A DNA stretch of 64,000 nt from JAHQVI01 sp050330195 (GTDB lineage Bacteria > Pseudomonadota > Alphaproteobacteria > Rhizobiales > Rhodomicrobiaceae). The translations under genes were made by a program, and so were the position numbers. Under the pieces are notes generated by a model. That model ran no database searches. It was not told the origin of the DNA and saw only the letters and a list, made by a program, of their open reading frames with translations. This document shows, piece after piece, positions 52,742 through 61,681 of the stretch. The stretch's first letter is position 1. The number at the start of each line of letters is the position of its first letter. The DNA is taken from positions 3,659-67,658 of the forward strand of contig JBHJOB010000073.1 of NCBI GenBank assembly GCA_050330195.1. The letters run 5' to 3'.

Positions 52742-55207
52742 ATGACTTCAAGGAACAGGATCGGCGCGGGGCGGGCGGCGGTGTCCGCCGGGCAGCAGAT
52801 GCTGGCGACGGCGGTGCAGCATTTTCAGGCGGGACGGCTCGGTGAAGCGCAGGCTGTCTATAGCCGGATTCTCGCCGGCGATCCGGGGCATATCCTGGCG
52901 CTCAATCACCTCGCCATTGTCGAATTCCAGCTTGGCCGAACCGATGAGTCGCTGCGGCTGCTCGGGCAATGTCTGGCGCTGAAGCCCGACTATGCGCAGG
53001 GCTATTCCGACCTTGCCGTCATCCATATGCAGCTCGGCCGCGACAAGGAGGCAATCGAGGCTTGCCAAAAGGCCATCGCCCTTGATCCGCGCGTGGCGAC
53101 CGCGCACAGCAATCTCGGCGATCTCCTGCGGCGCGGTGGCGACAACGGTGCAGCCGAGCAGGCCTATGGCCGCGCCGTCCAGGTCCAGCCGAAATTTCCG
53201 GCCGCCCATGCCAACCGGGCCGACGTTCTGATCGCGCTGGGCCGGCTCGACGAGGCGCGCCGGGCTTGCGAAAAAGCGTTGAGGCAAGCGCCGGGTCTTG
53301 CTCTGGCGCATGGCGTCAAGGGGCTGATCCTGTATTGTGAGGGCCGCCATGAACAGGCCGTCGCCGCCTACGAAAAAGCGCTGCGGCTCGATCGCGGCCT
53401 CGCGCTCGTTCACACACGGCTGGCCAATGCGCTGAAGGAGCTGGGACGGCTGGACGAGGCGCTTGCGGCGAATGCGCGGGCGCTCGCCGCCGATCCGTCC
53501 TGCATCGAGGCGCTCTGCAACCAGGCGCTGACGCTTCAGGCGCTCGGGCGCTATGACGAAGCCTTCAAAGCCTATTCGGACGCGCTGACGCTCGATCCCG
53601 ATTCCGCCGATACGCTTGCCAGCCTGGGGCTGCTTCAGCACGGCACCGGCAATTCCGAGCAGGCTGTCGCCACGCTGCGGCGCGCCCTGACGCTCGATCC
53701 GCATGCCGGGAGCGTCTATGTCAATCTCGGCAACATCCTCAAGGATAAGGGAGAATATGCCGAAGCGGCCGGGATCTACCGGGCGATGCTGGACGCCTGC
53801 CCCGATGCGCCGCCGCCGCAGGGGCTTTACGATTACTGCAATCTGCGCCGCCACATTTGCGACTGGAACGGGCTCGACGAGGCGGAGCGCCATGCCATCG
53901 AGACGCTCAAACTCAGCGGCGACCGGATGCCGCCTTTCGCCGCGCTGGCAATGTCCTGCTCGCCGCAGGATCATCTCGATCTCGCACGCCGCTGGGCTGA
54001 CGGTTTTCAATATTCCGGCCGACCGGCAGCGCGCCCCGCGGCTTCGCGCGGCCGTATCCGCATCGGCTATCTGTCGGCGGATTTCTACCAGCACGCAACC
54101 GCCACCCTCATTGCCGAACTGATCGAGCGGCATGACCGCGACCGGTTCGAGGTTTCCGCCTGGTGCTTCAGCCCGGATGACGGCAGCCCGATGCGGAACA
54201 GGCTCAAAGCTGCTTTCGACCGCTTCACGAGCGTAGAGCCCCTGACGCACTCGCAGGCGGCGGACATCATCGCCGCGGACGGCATCGACATTCTGGTCGA
54301 TCTCAAGGGATACACGCGCAACGCCCGGTCGATGATTTTGGCGCAGCGGCCTGCACCGATTCAGGTCAATTACCTCGGCTATCCGGGCACGATGGGCGCG
54401 CCTTTCATGGACTATATTATCGGCGATCCCATCGTTACGCCGATGGAGCATCAGCCGTTCTTCGACGAGCGCATCGTCCAGCTTCCCGACTGCTATCAGC
54501 CCAATGACCGCCTCCGGGATAGCTCCGCGACATGGCTCAGCCGCACCGATCACGGCCTGCCCGAAAGCGGCTTCGTGTTCTGCGCCTTCAACAATGCCTA
54601 CAAGATCACCGCGCCCGTGTTCGGCATCTGGATGCGCCTGCTCGGCAAGGTGCCCGGCAGCGTCCTCTGGCTGCTGGATGCCAATGCGCTGGCGAAGGAT
54701 AATCTGCGCCGGGAAGCGCAAGTTCGCGGCATCGATCCGGAACGCCTCGTCTTTGCGCCACGGGTCTCGATTGCGGACCATCTGGCGCGTTACGCCCATG
54801 CCGATCTCTTTCTCGACAATTTGCCCGTCAACGCCCATACGACGGCCAGCGAAGCGCTATGGTCCGGCCTTCCGCTGGTGACCTGTCTCGGTGAGGACTT
54901 TGTCGGGCGCGTTGCCGGGAGCCTGCTCGCAGCCTGCGGGCTGCCCGAACTGGTGACGGAACCGCTGGCCGACTACGAAGCGCTGGCCATGCGTCTGGCT
55001 GAAAACCGTGACGAGCGCCTCGCCGTTCGCGCCCGTCTCACACAAGCCCGCCAGAGCGCACGGCTCTTCGATACGGCCCGCTACACGCGCAATCTGGAAG
55101 CGGCTTTTGTGCACATGATGCATTTGCATCAGGCCGGGCGCGCGCCGCAGGCTTTCAGTGTCGCCGAGCTTGCCGATGCGGAAAGTGCTGTCCGTCGATC
55201 GGGATGA
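52742..55207 (+). CDS. TPR protein with O-GlcNAc transferase-like (SPINDLY/GT41) domain
   Basis: The 821-residue protein has about eleven tetratricopeptide repeats (about 15-395) followed by a GT41 catalytic domain (about 430-800). Landmarks of the latter: RIRIGYLSADFYQHATATLI, DILVDLKGYTRNARSMILA, APIQVNYLGYPGTMGAPFMD, FCAFNNAYKITAPVFGIWMR, ADLFLDNLPVNAHTTASEAL. Eukaryotic homologues add GlcNAc or fucose to Ser/Thr; bacterial ones modify adhesins, flagellins or cell-surface components, mostly untested. AAGG seven bases before the ATG at 52742 is favoured over the ATG at 52727. It is transcribed divergently from rnd. Confidence 0.9.
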   Translation: MTSRNRIGAGRAAVSAGQQMLATAVQHFQAGRLGEAQAVYSRILAGDPGHILALNHLAIVEFQLGRTDESLRLLGQCLALKPDYAQGYSDLAVIHMQLGRDKEAIEACQKAIALDPRVATAHSNLGDLLRRGGDNGAAEQAYGRAVQVQPKFPAAHANRADVLIALGRLDEARRACEKALRQAPGLALAHGVKGLILYCEGRHEQAVAAYEKALRLDRGLALVHTRLANALKELGRLDEALAANARALAADPSCIEALCNQALTLQALGRYDEAFKAYSDALTLDPDSADTLASLGLLQHGTGNSEQAVATLRRALTLDPHAGSVYVNLGNILKDKGEYAEAAGIYRAMLDACPDAPPPQGLYDYCNLRRHICDWNGLDEAERHAIETLKLSGDRMPPFAALAMSCSPQDHLDLARRWADGFQYSGRPAARPAASRGRIRIGYLSADFYQHATATLIAELIERHDRDRFEVSAWCFSPDDGSPMRNRLKAAFDRFTSVEPLTHSQAADIIAADGIDILVDLKGYTRNARSMILAQRPAPIQVNYLGYPGTMGAPFMDYIIGDPIVTPMEHQPFFDERIVQLPDCYQPNDRLRDSSATWLSRTDHGLPESGFVFCAFNNAYKITAPVFGIWMRLLGKVPGSVLWLLDANALAKDNLRREAQVRGIDPERLVFAPRVSIADHLARYAHADLFLDNLPVNAHTTASEALWSGLPLVTCLGEDFVGRVAGSLLAACGLPELVTEPLADYEALAMRLAENRDERLAVRARLTQARQSARLFDTARYTRNLEAAFVHMMHLHQAGRAPQAFSVAELADAESAVRRSG

Positions 55208-55319
55208 TCGGGGCGTCCCGACGTCCGCTTCCGGCGCGTTCTTCCGGTTGGCAGCCCTTGCCAGGGTACGAAACAGCGTTGCCCGCGAAAACCCGCTATG
55301 GTAAGCCAACAGCTGATAT

Positions 55320-55396
55320 CGGAGTGTAGCGCAGCCTGGTAGCGCACCTGCTTCGGGAGCAGGGGGGCGGAGGTTCGAATCCTCTCACTCCGACCA
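55320..55396 (+). tRNA. tRNA-Pro (anticodon CGG)
   Basis: A 77-nt cloverleaf with acceptor stem CGGAGTG/CACTCCG, D-arm with GCGC/GCGC, anticodon stem CCTGC/GCAGG and loop TTCGGGA (anticodon CGG, codon CCG), and T-arm GGAGG-TTCGAAT-CCTCT. CCA is encoded (55394-55396). It lies in the spacer between the TPR gene and the carnitine genes; no integrase or duplicated 3' end is seen beside it. Confidence 0.95.
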
Positions 55397-55570
55397 TTCA
55401 GCTTTTCCTCACGTCTTCCAGAGGGCCTCAGGCCCTTCGCCAAGGGTGGCGGTCGGCGCAGACGAGCCCGAATTTGCATTCCGGCCTGCAAAAGCAACGT
55501 CGATTCCTGCATAATGGTTGCCATCAATCTTGCAAAGCGGCTTTATCAGTCAAGGAGACGGGCGACGCAT

Positions 55571-56479
55571 ATGCCTCTGGCAATGAACACCGAAGTCTTC
55601 ATCACCTGCGCTGTCACGGGTTCGGGCGGCACGCAGGATCGCAGTCCCCATGTGCCACGTTCGCCGCGCCAGATCGCCGACAGCGCGGTTGCAGCCGCGC
55701 GCGCGGGCGCAGCCATTGTCCACTGCCATGTCCGTGATTCCGAGACGGGCGCGCCGTCGCGGGACCGGGCGCTGTTCCGCGAAGTGACCGACCGCATTCG
55801 CGAGGCTGATGTCGATGTCGTCCTCAATCTGACGGCTGGAATGGGCGGCGATCTCGTCTTCGGTCCGCCCTCCGAGCCGCTGCCGCTGCGCGAGGGGACC
55901 GACATGGCCAGCGCCGAGGCGCGCATGGCGCATATCCACGAATGTCTGCCGGAAATCTGCACGCTCGACTGCGGCACGATGAATTTTGCCGAGGCCGATT
56001 ACGTCATGACCAACACGCCGGGCATGCTGCGCGCCATGGGCGGCATGATGACCGCGCTGGGCGTGCGCCCGGAAATCGAGGCTTTCGACACGGGCCATCT
56101 GTGGCTTGCCAGACAGCTCGTTGCCGATGGCGTGCTCGAAAGCCCGGCGCTGGTTCAGCTTTGCATGGGCGTTCCGTGGGGCGCGCCGGACGATCTCAAC
56201 ACATTCATGGCCATGGTGAACAATGTGCCGGACGACTGGATCTGGTCGGCGTTCTCGATTGGCCGCCATCAGATGCCCTATGTGGCGGCGGCCGTGCTGG
56301 CTGGGGGCAATGTGCGCGTCGGGCTGGAGGACAATCTCTGGCTGGGCAAGGGGCAGCTTGCGACGAATGAGGCGCTGGTTGCGCGGGCGGTCACGATCAT
56401 CGAAGCGCTCGGCGGTACGGTCGCCGGGCCGGATGCGGTGCGGCGCAAGCTCGGCCTGACCAAGCGGGCGCCGCTATGA
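55571..56479 (+). CDS. Beta-keto acid cleavage enzyme (DUF849), probable 3-dehydrocarnitine cleavage
   Basis: The 302-residue BKACE protein cleaves a beta-keto acid with acetyl-CoA, giving acetoacetate and an acyl-CoA. Family motifs are VFITCAVTGSGGTQDRSPHV, AIVHCHVRD (Zn-binding His pair), LNLTAGMGG and GLEDNLWLGKGQLATNEALV. The next gene is a carnitine dehydrogenase, overlapping by four bases, so the natural substrate is probably 3-dehydrocarnitine, giving acetoacetate and betainyl-CoA. AAGGAG lies 13 bases before the ATG at 55571, rather far. A second Met four codons later is the alternative; MPLAMN fits family starts better. Confidence 0.85.
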   Translation: MPLAMNTEVFITCAVTGSGGTQDRSPHVPRSPRQIADSAVAAARAGAAIVHCHVRDSETGAPSRDRALFREVTDRIREADVDVVLNLTAGMGGDLVFGPPSEPLPLREGTDMASAEARMAHIHECLPEICTLDCGTMNFAEADYVMTNTPGMLRAMGGMMTALGVRPEIEAFDTGHLWLARQLVADGVLESPALVQLCMGVPWGAPDDLNTFMAMVNNVPDDWIWSAFSIGRHQMPYVAAAVLAGGNVRVGLEDNLWLGKGQLATNEALVARAVTIIEALGGTVAGPDAVRRKLGLTKRAPL

Positions 56480-57885
56480 GCGGGCAGGCGGCGATCATTG
56501 GCGGCGGCGTGATCGGCGGCGGCTGGGCGGCCCGGTTCCTGCTGATGGGCTGGGACGTTGCGCTGTTCGATCCCGATACGGAGGCGGAACGCAAGATCGG
56601 CGAAGTGCTGGACAATGCGCGCCGTTCGCTGCCCGGCCTCTACGACGTCGCGCTCCCCGCCGAGGGGCGTCTGCGGTATTGCACGCGCATCGAAGACGCG
56701 GTCGCTGCCGCCGACTGGATTCAGGAAAGCGTTCCGGAGCGTCTCGATCTCAAGCACGCGATTTTCAGCGAGGTGCAGGCAAATTGCCGCCACGACGCGA
56801 TTGTCGCCTCCTCGACCTCGGGCTTCAAGCCATCCGAGCTTCACGCGGGGGCAGCGCGCCCCGATCAGATCATCGTCGCCCACCCGTTCAACCCCGTCTA
56901 TCTGCTGCCGCTTGTCGAACTCGTCGGCGCGGATGAGACGATACGGCGAGCGCAGGAGCATCTTGCGCGCCTCGGCATGAAGCCCCTGCATGTACGCCAT
57001 GAAATCGAGGCCCATATCGCCGACAGGCTGCTGGAGGCCGTCTGGCGCGAAGCCCTCTGGCTGATCAGGGACGGCATCGCCACGACGGCGGAAATCGACG
57101 ATGCGATCCGGTTTGGTTTCGGGCTGCGCTGGGCCCAGATGGGCCTTTTCGAGACCTATCGCATTGCGGGCGGGGAAGCCGGGATGGCGCATTTCGTCGA
57201 GCAGTTCGGCCCGGCGCTCCAGTGGCCATGGACGAAGCTGACGAACGTCCCGGAACTGACCGGCGAACTCGTGAACAAGATTGCCGCGCAATCCGACGCC
57301 CAGTCCGGCCATCATTCCATCCGCGGACTTGAGCGCATCCGCGATGACAACCTGGTCGCTATCATGCGGGCCCTGAAGGGGCGCAATTCCGCTGCGGGAG
57401 CGTTGCTCAACGCCGAGGACATGCGGCGAACGCCGGTGTCCCATCCGGCCAGCGAAGGGCCGATCAGAACCGTCGCGCGGTCGGTGCCGGTGGACTGGAC
57501 CGACTATAACGGCCACATGAATGAGAGCCGCTACGGGCAGGTGTTTTGCGATGCGGCCGACAGAATTCTCGCGCTCATCGGTGCCGGACCAGAATACATC
57601 GCCAGCGGCTTCAGCTTCTTCACGGTCGAAACCCGCATCAGCTTCCGGCGGGAAACGCATCACGGCGACCGCATCCACGTCGATACCGTCGTCAGCGAGG
57701 GCGCGGGCAAGAAACTCCGGCTACATCATGTGATGCGCGACGCGGAAAGCGATACGGTCCTCGCCATGGGCGAACAGTTGCTGATCCATGTCAGCCTCTC
57801 CACGCGCCGCGCCTGCGAGCCTGCATCTGCCATCGGCCTAGCCATGACCCGCTTCGCCGATGCACATCGGGGACTGAGCAAGTGA
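56476..57885 (+). CDS. L-carnitine dehydrogenase fused to betainyl-CoA thioesterase
   Basis: The 469-residue protein has a 3-hydroxyacyl-CoA-dehydrogenase-like N-terminus with the NAD fold AAIIGGGVIGGGWAARFL and the catalytic His region IIVAHPFNPVYLLPLVE (about residues 1-320). It is joined to a hot-dog thioesterase domain (about 335-460; VDWTDYNGHMNESRYGQVF). The dehydrogenase would oxidise carnitine to 3-dehydrocarnitine. After cleavage by the preceding enzyme, the thioesterase would release glycine betaine from betainyl-CoA. Rhizobial carnitine dehydrogenases are known with such a fused domain. The ATGA overlap with the upstream gene indicates coupled synthesis. No carnitine importer or regulator adjoins them. 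Confidence 0.88.
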   Translation: MSGQAAIIGGGVIGGGWAARFLLMGWDVALFDPDTEAERKIGEVLDNARRSLPGLYDVALPAEGRLRYCTRIEDAVAAADWIQESVPERLDLKHAIFSEVQANCRHDAIVASSTSGFKPSELHAGAARPDQIIVAHPFNPVYLLPLVELVGADETIRRAQEHLARLGMKPLHVRHEIEAHIADRLLEAVWREALWLIRDGIATTAEIDDAIRFGFGLRWAQMGLFETYRIAGGEAGMAHFVEQFGPALQWPWTKLTNVPELTGELVNKIAAQSDAQSGHHSIRGLERIRDDNLVAIMRALKGRNSAAGALLNAEDMRRTPVSHPASEGPIRTVARSVPVDWTDYNGHMNESRYGQVFCDAADRILALIGAGPEYIASGFSFFTVETRISFRRETHHGDRIHVDTVVSEGAGKKLRLHHVMRDAESDTVLAMGEQLLIHVSLSTRRACEPASAIGLAMTRFADAHRGLSK

Positions 57886-57950
57886 GCGGACGATGCGCTG
57901 AACCATCGCCGATGGCATGGGGCCGATAAGATGACGCTTGCCAATTGAAG

Positions 57951-57979
57951 GCCTGCGCCGTTCGCGAAAGGGCGCAGGC
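57951..57979. terminator. Possible terminator between convergent genes
   Basis: A perfect 9-bp GC-rich stem (GCCTGCGCC 57951-57959 with GGCGCAGGC 57971-57979), 11-nt loop. There is no T-tract. It stands between the carnitine gene and the convergent hydrolase gene, where a terminator is expected. Confidence 0.45.
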
Positions 57980-58020
57980 TCATCCATGCATTGGAGGCGG
58001 TACGCAGACCCCTGCCGTTC

Positions 58021-58971
58021 TCAATTCGAGATCTGCTCCGCCCAGCTCTTCGTGCGGCTCGCACCATTGAGAAACGGCAGAACCGCATCGACCATCGCCG
58101 GGTTGAAGAAGATCTCGTAATGCGTCAAATCCGGCAGGATCGCCAGCCGGTTCCGGGGCATGTGCTCGCGGCCCCAGCCGGCATCCTTCAGGCCGCCGCC
58201 GAGAAGCTGATGGAATTTCACGATATGCTCGGGATGGAACATGTCGCCGTCGCCATAGACGAGCATGACGGGCATGGTCAGCTTGCTGACGTCCTCCGAC
58301 CAGTCATAGGGTTTGGAGATGAGCGCGCCCATGGCGTCGAGCAGCCTCGGAAATTCCGTTACGTCCGGCGCGATTGCGGCATATGACTGAAACATCGGCG
58401 TTTCCTTCATCATCTCGGCCATTGCTCCGTTGAGATGGGCGGTGCTCTCCTGAATTTCCGGATAGAAGCCCTTGCGCGAGAATGGCGTGGAAACGAGCGC
58501 CAGCCGGCGGATGCTGTCCGGGTGCCGGATGGCCATGCGGAGCGCCACGCCGCCCCCGAAGGAATAGCCAAGCGCATCGACCTGTTCATGCCCCAGCCTT
58601 TGCACGAGCGCGGCCATGTCGTCGCCCATTGCTTCCATGCTCATCGGACGGTCGCCAAGCGGTGTTCGTCCGTGACCGTGAAGATCGACGCCGATGACCG
58701 TGCGTTCCCTGGCCAGCGCCGGCAGGATCGGGGCGAACATGTCGATCTGGCCGAGGCCGCCATGCAGGAGCAGCAGGGGTTCGCCCTCGCCGCGGATTTC
58801 GTAATAGTAGTTGACGCCGTTGATCTCCATCCGGCCGGACTTTGCGGCGGGGCTTGCGGATGTGGCTTCACTGTTCATGATGTTTTTTCCCTCGGTTGCC
58901 TGTGTGGCTGACGGCACAGCAAGGAATGCTGCGGAAAAGGCTAACAGCAGTGACGTCGCGCGTCTGATCAT
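58021..58971 (-). CDS. Secreted alpha/beta-fold hydrolase
   Basis: The 316-residue protein has a signal peptide (about 1-26, ending ATQA). The alpha/beta-hydrolase core shows the oxyanion motif LLLLHGGLGQIDMF, the nucleophile elbow ALGYSFGGGVAL (Ser), the acid in VYGDGDMFHPEH and a candidate His in LPDLTHYEIF. The substrate is unknown. GAGGA lies eight bases before the ATG. The AraC regulator gene lies upstream on the same strand (171-nt gap) and may control it. Confidence 0.85.
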   Translation of the reverse strand: MIRRATSLLLAFSAAFLAVPSATQATEGKNIMNSEATSASPAAKSGRMEINGVNYYYEIRGEGEPLLLLHGGLGQIDMFAPILPALARERTVIGVDLHGHGRTPLGDRPMSMEAMGDDMAALVQRLGHEQVDALGYSFGGGVALRMAIRHPDSIRRLALVSTPFSRKGFYPEIQESTAHLNGAMAEMMKETPMFQSYAAIAPDVTEFPRLLDAMGALISKPYDWSEDVSKLTMPVMLVYGDGDMFHPEHIVKFHQLLGGGLKDAGWGREHMPRNRLAILPDLTHYEIFFNPAMVDAVLPFLNGASRTKSWAEQISN

Positions 58972-59142
58972 CTCGTGGTCCTCTGGCGCCGTAGATTGGT
59001 TCCGATACAGCGAGGACGGCCGGAGCGGATGCGAACCGACATTCGGCCGGGAAAAAGTCGCCGATTTAGCTGATGCAATCTGAGCGGCGACAGGCAGGCG
59101 TAGTTCAGGGGTTAGGTTGTGCCCGCTCAGATACAGCGCCGC

Positions 59143-60051
59143 TCAGGCGCGATTGGCTGGCGAACCCTGAATGCGCCGGAGTTCGCCCGGCGAGATCCCG
59201 AGCGACCGCCGCAAAGCGCTGGCCATGTGGCTCTGATGCGAAAATCCCGCCTCCAGCGCGATCTGGCTCAACGGCAGGGCTCCCGTTTCGATCAGACGTC
59301 TTGCATGGTCGACCCGCCTTTGCAGGACATAGGCATGAGGCGCGCAGCCGAACGTGTTCCTGAAAAGCGTCTTGAACCGGGAAAGGCCGTAGCCGGTCAG
59401 GGCCGCGAGAACCGGCAGGTTGAGTTCGGCGGCAATGTTTTCCTCGATGAACTCGGCGAGCCGGCGCTGCTGGAGCGGGGTAAAGCGGCTTCTCATATCC
59501 GCCTCTGTTCCCTGCGCGCGATCCTGCGACAGGATGAGCCGGGTCAGCAATGCCGTCATCACGCTCTCCCGGTAGAGCTGGCCCATCGGACCAGGCTCTT
59601 CAGCGTCAGCCATGAGCGCCAGCGTCAGATGATAGAGCTGCGGGTCGCGGAGCCTCAAGGCTGGCCTGAGGGGGGGCGTGCCGCCGGGATCGTCGCCCAG
59701 CCCGGCAACCATCGCCGGGGCGATCTCGACCAGCAGCAACTCAAAAGCCTCTTCGTTCCGCCAGTGGCCGGCCATTCCCGAGGGGACGATGTCGATATCG
59801 CCGACACGCTGCACCCGCTGCTGGGTTGTGCCGTCGAGGCTGCGGCGGGTCGCGACAGGCGGGCCGATATGCATGCAAAGGTGATGTTTCGCAGTCGGCG
59901 ATGGCTGCACGTCGCCCGCCGACAGTTGATATTTCTCAAGCCGGAAGCCCGGCGCGGGCATGGTTGAAAGCGGCGACGGTGTCGGCAATTCGGTCGCGGA
60001 CACGCCATTCTTTGCGTTCTTCAAGGCGGCAAACTCGCAATGAGCGGCCAA
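59143..60051 (-). CDS. AraC-family transcriptional regulator
   Basis: The 302-residue protein has a variable N-terminal sensing domain with a cupin-like region (about 50-120) and a C-terminal double HTH (about 200-300; LNLPVLAALTGYGLSRFKTL, then ALPLSQIALEAGFSHQSHMA and RRSLGISPGELRR). The open frame begins at a TTG; a GTG 16 codons later (VSATELP) is an equally possible start because neither has a strong ribosome site. It may regulate the downstream hydrolase or itself. Confidence 0.85.
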   Translation of the reverse strand: MAAHCEFAALKNAKNGVSATELPTPSPLSTMPAPGFRLEKYQLSAGDVQPSPTAKHHLCMHIGPPVATRRSLDGTTQQRVQRVGDIDIVPSGMAGHWRNEEAFELLLVEIAPAMVAGLGDDPGGTPPLRPALRLRDPQLYHLTLALMADAEEPGPMGQLYRESVMTALLTRLILSQDRAQGTEADMRSRFTPLQQRRLAEFIEENIAAELNLPVLAALTGYGLSRFKTLFRNTFGCAPHAYVLQRRVDHARRLIETGALPLSQIALEAGFSHQSHMASALRRSLGISPGELRRIQGSPANRA

Positions 60052-60128
60052 ATCTGCTCACCGCCGGCCATTTCTGAGCGACGGACGGGAACATCGGCCA
60101 ATAATTCCATCAAACCATGGAGGATTAT

Positions 60129-60920
60129 ATGTGTCGATTGCCGTTTGCCGTGCTGTTTCTTTTCACATCCGTTTCCGCCGCTTCCGCGGTCGAGGTCAAG
60201 ACGCTCTACCGCGCGGAAACCATCGTGACCGGCGTCGAGGAACCGGAACGCACACGCGGATTTCGCGCCGGCCTCACGGATGTCATCGTCAAGCTCACCG
60301 GCGATGTCCGGCTTGCGGAAAGCGCCGCGCTGAAGCCCTTGCTCGAAAAGCCGCATCCGCTTGTCGAAACCTTCGAATATGAAGACCGCATGAAGGACAT
60401 CCCGGTCCACGACGAGCAGGGAACCCGCGACCGCCCGCATTTTCTGCGGATGAAATTCAAGCCCGAAGCGGTGGACGGCGCGCTCAAGAGTCTCGGCCTC
60501 GCCAAATGGAGCGCGGACCGGCCGATGCTCGGGGTATGGCTCGGCATTCGCACGGCGGTCGGCAGCTACGTTCTGACGAGCGAGGGCGGGGACGGGTATG
60601 GCCAGCGCGCAGTGCTCACCGAGACGGCCGAGCGCCGGGGCGTGCCGATCATTCTGCCGGACGCCGGGGCGAACCCCGTCACTTTCGACGATATCGCCAG
60701 CGAGACGCTGCCCAAATTGCAGGCTGCCTTTCCGATGGCGGACGCCCTGCTGTCGGGCGTCCTCTCGATCACTGACACCGGCTACTGGACCATAAGCTGG
60801 CGGCTCGACTGGAAAGGACGCACGCGGACATGGAGGATGGAGGAGGTGTCATTCGACACGGCTCTCAAGGACGGCCTTCAGACGTCAGCGCTGATCTTCG
60901 CCGGACATGAGCCGATGTAA
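60129..60920 (+). CDS. DUF2066 domain protein, putative exported
   Basis: The 263-residue protein has a signal peptide (MCRLPFAVLFLFTSVSAAS) and a DUF2066-type body: VEVKTLYRAETIVTG, RTRGFRAGLTDVIVKLTGDV and MKFKPEAVDGALKSLGLAKW, ADRPMLGVWLGIR. The function is unknown; proteins of this kind are often near periplasmic or envelope genes. The ATG at 60117 is rejected: GGAGG begins two bases after it and lies five bases before the ATG at 60129. It stands alone between the divergent AraC gene and lysE. Confidence 0.85.
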   Translation: MCRLPFAVLFLFTSVSAASAVEVKTLYRAETIVTGVEEPERTRGFRAGLTDVIVKLTGDVRLAESAALKPLLEKPHPLVETFEYEDRMKDIPVHDEQGTRDRPHFLRMKFKPEAVDGALKSLGLAKWSADRPMLGVWLGIRTAVGSYVLTSEGGDGYGQRAVLTETAERRGVPIILPDAGANPVTFDDIASETLPKLQAAFPMADALLSGVLSITDTGYWTISWRLDWKGRTRTWRMEEVSFDTALKDGLQTSALIFAGHEPM

Positions 60921-61031
60921 GCGGGATGAATCGACTGCGAGCGCGCCGCGCCCGAGCAACCTGTCGACGGGCGCAAATATCGCTTTTCCACTATTGCGGA
61001 GCGCGTATGATGCGGCCTCTTTCGTCATATC

Positions 61032-61661
61032 ATGAAAGCTGCCTCCATGACCCTTGCCGGCTTCATCGCCTATTCCGGCGCGCTCGCCATTGCCGCCGCA
61101 ATCCCTGGCCCCGGCGTTACCGCGCTGGTCGCCAGGGCGCTCGGCTCCGGATTTCGCGCGTCTCTCTTCATGGCGCTGGGGCTTGTGCTAGGCGATCTCA
61201 CCTATCTGACGGCCGTCGTTCTCGGACTGGCTCTGGTGGCGCAGACATTCGGCGTCGTCTTCCTGATCGTGAAATGGCTTGGCGTCGCCTATCTCGTCTG
61301 GCTGGCATGGACGTTCTGGAGAACCGGGATCACCGCTGAGACGGTCGTCGCCAAAAGTGGGGCTGGCGGCTTTTTCCGGTGCGTTCTCGCCGGGCTGGCG
61401 GTGACGCTGGGCAATCCCAAGACGATGATCTTCTATCTTGCGCTGACGCCGACACTCGTGGACCTGCGCACCATCACCTTCGCCGACTATGCGATCCTTG
61501 CCGCACTGACGGCGGCCGTGCTGCTGATCGTGCTCGTGCCCTATCTGGTGCTGGCCGCCAAGGCGCGCAGCCTCCTGAAGGCGCCGCGGGCTCTGAAAGC
61601 GCTGAACCGCACAGCAGCGGCATTCATGGGCGGAGCCGCTGTCGCGATCGCCGCACGGTAA
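61032..61661 (+). CDS. LysE family amino-acid exporter (RhtB type)
   Basis: The 209-residue membrane protein has six hydrophobic segments. It shows the LysE/RhtB signature PGPGVTALVARALGSGFRAS in the first loop and LAGLAVTLGNPKTMIFYLAL near the middle (the conserved NPK). These carriers export amino acids or homoserine lactones with the proton gradient. The substrate cannot be told. It converges with the histidine kinase gene with a 20-nt gap. Confidence 0.92.
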   Translation: MKAASMTLAGFIAYSGALAIAAAIPGPGVTALVARALGSGFRASLFMALGLVLGDLTYLTAVVLGLALVAQTFGVVFLIVKWLGVAYLVWLAWTFWRTGITAETVVAKSGAGGFFRCVLAGLAVTLGNPKTMIFYLALTPTLVDLRTITFADYAILAALTAAVLLIVLVPYLVLAAKARSLLKAPRALKALNRTAAAFMGGAAVAIAAR

Positions 61662-61681
61662 GGCGTGGCCGGGGGCGATCT

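Noticed and set aside
52748..54838. Minus-strand frame of 696 aa opposite the TPR/GT41 gene
   Set aside because: The TPR repeats and GT41 motifs are on the plus strand; the minus translation has no domain pattern and no Shine-Dalgarno.
55320..55396. tRNA-Pro as an integration site for a genomic island
   Set aside because: No integrase gene, no direct repeat of the tRNA 3' end and no shift in composition nearby within the window.
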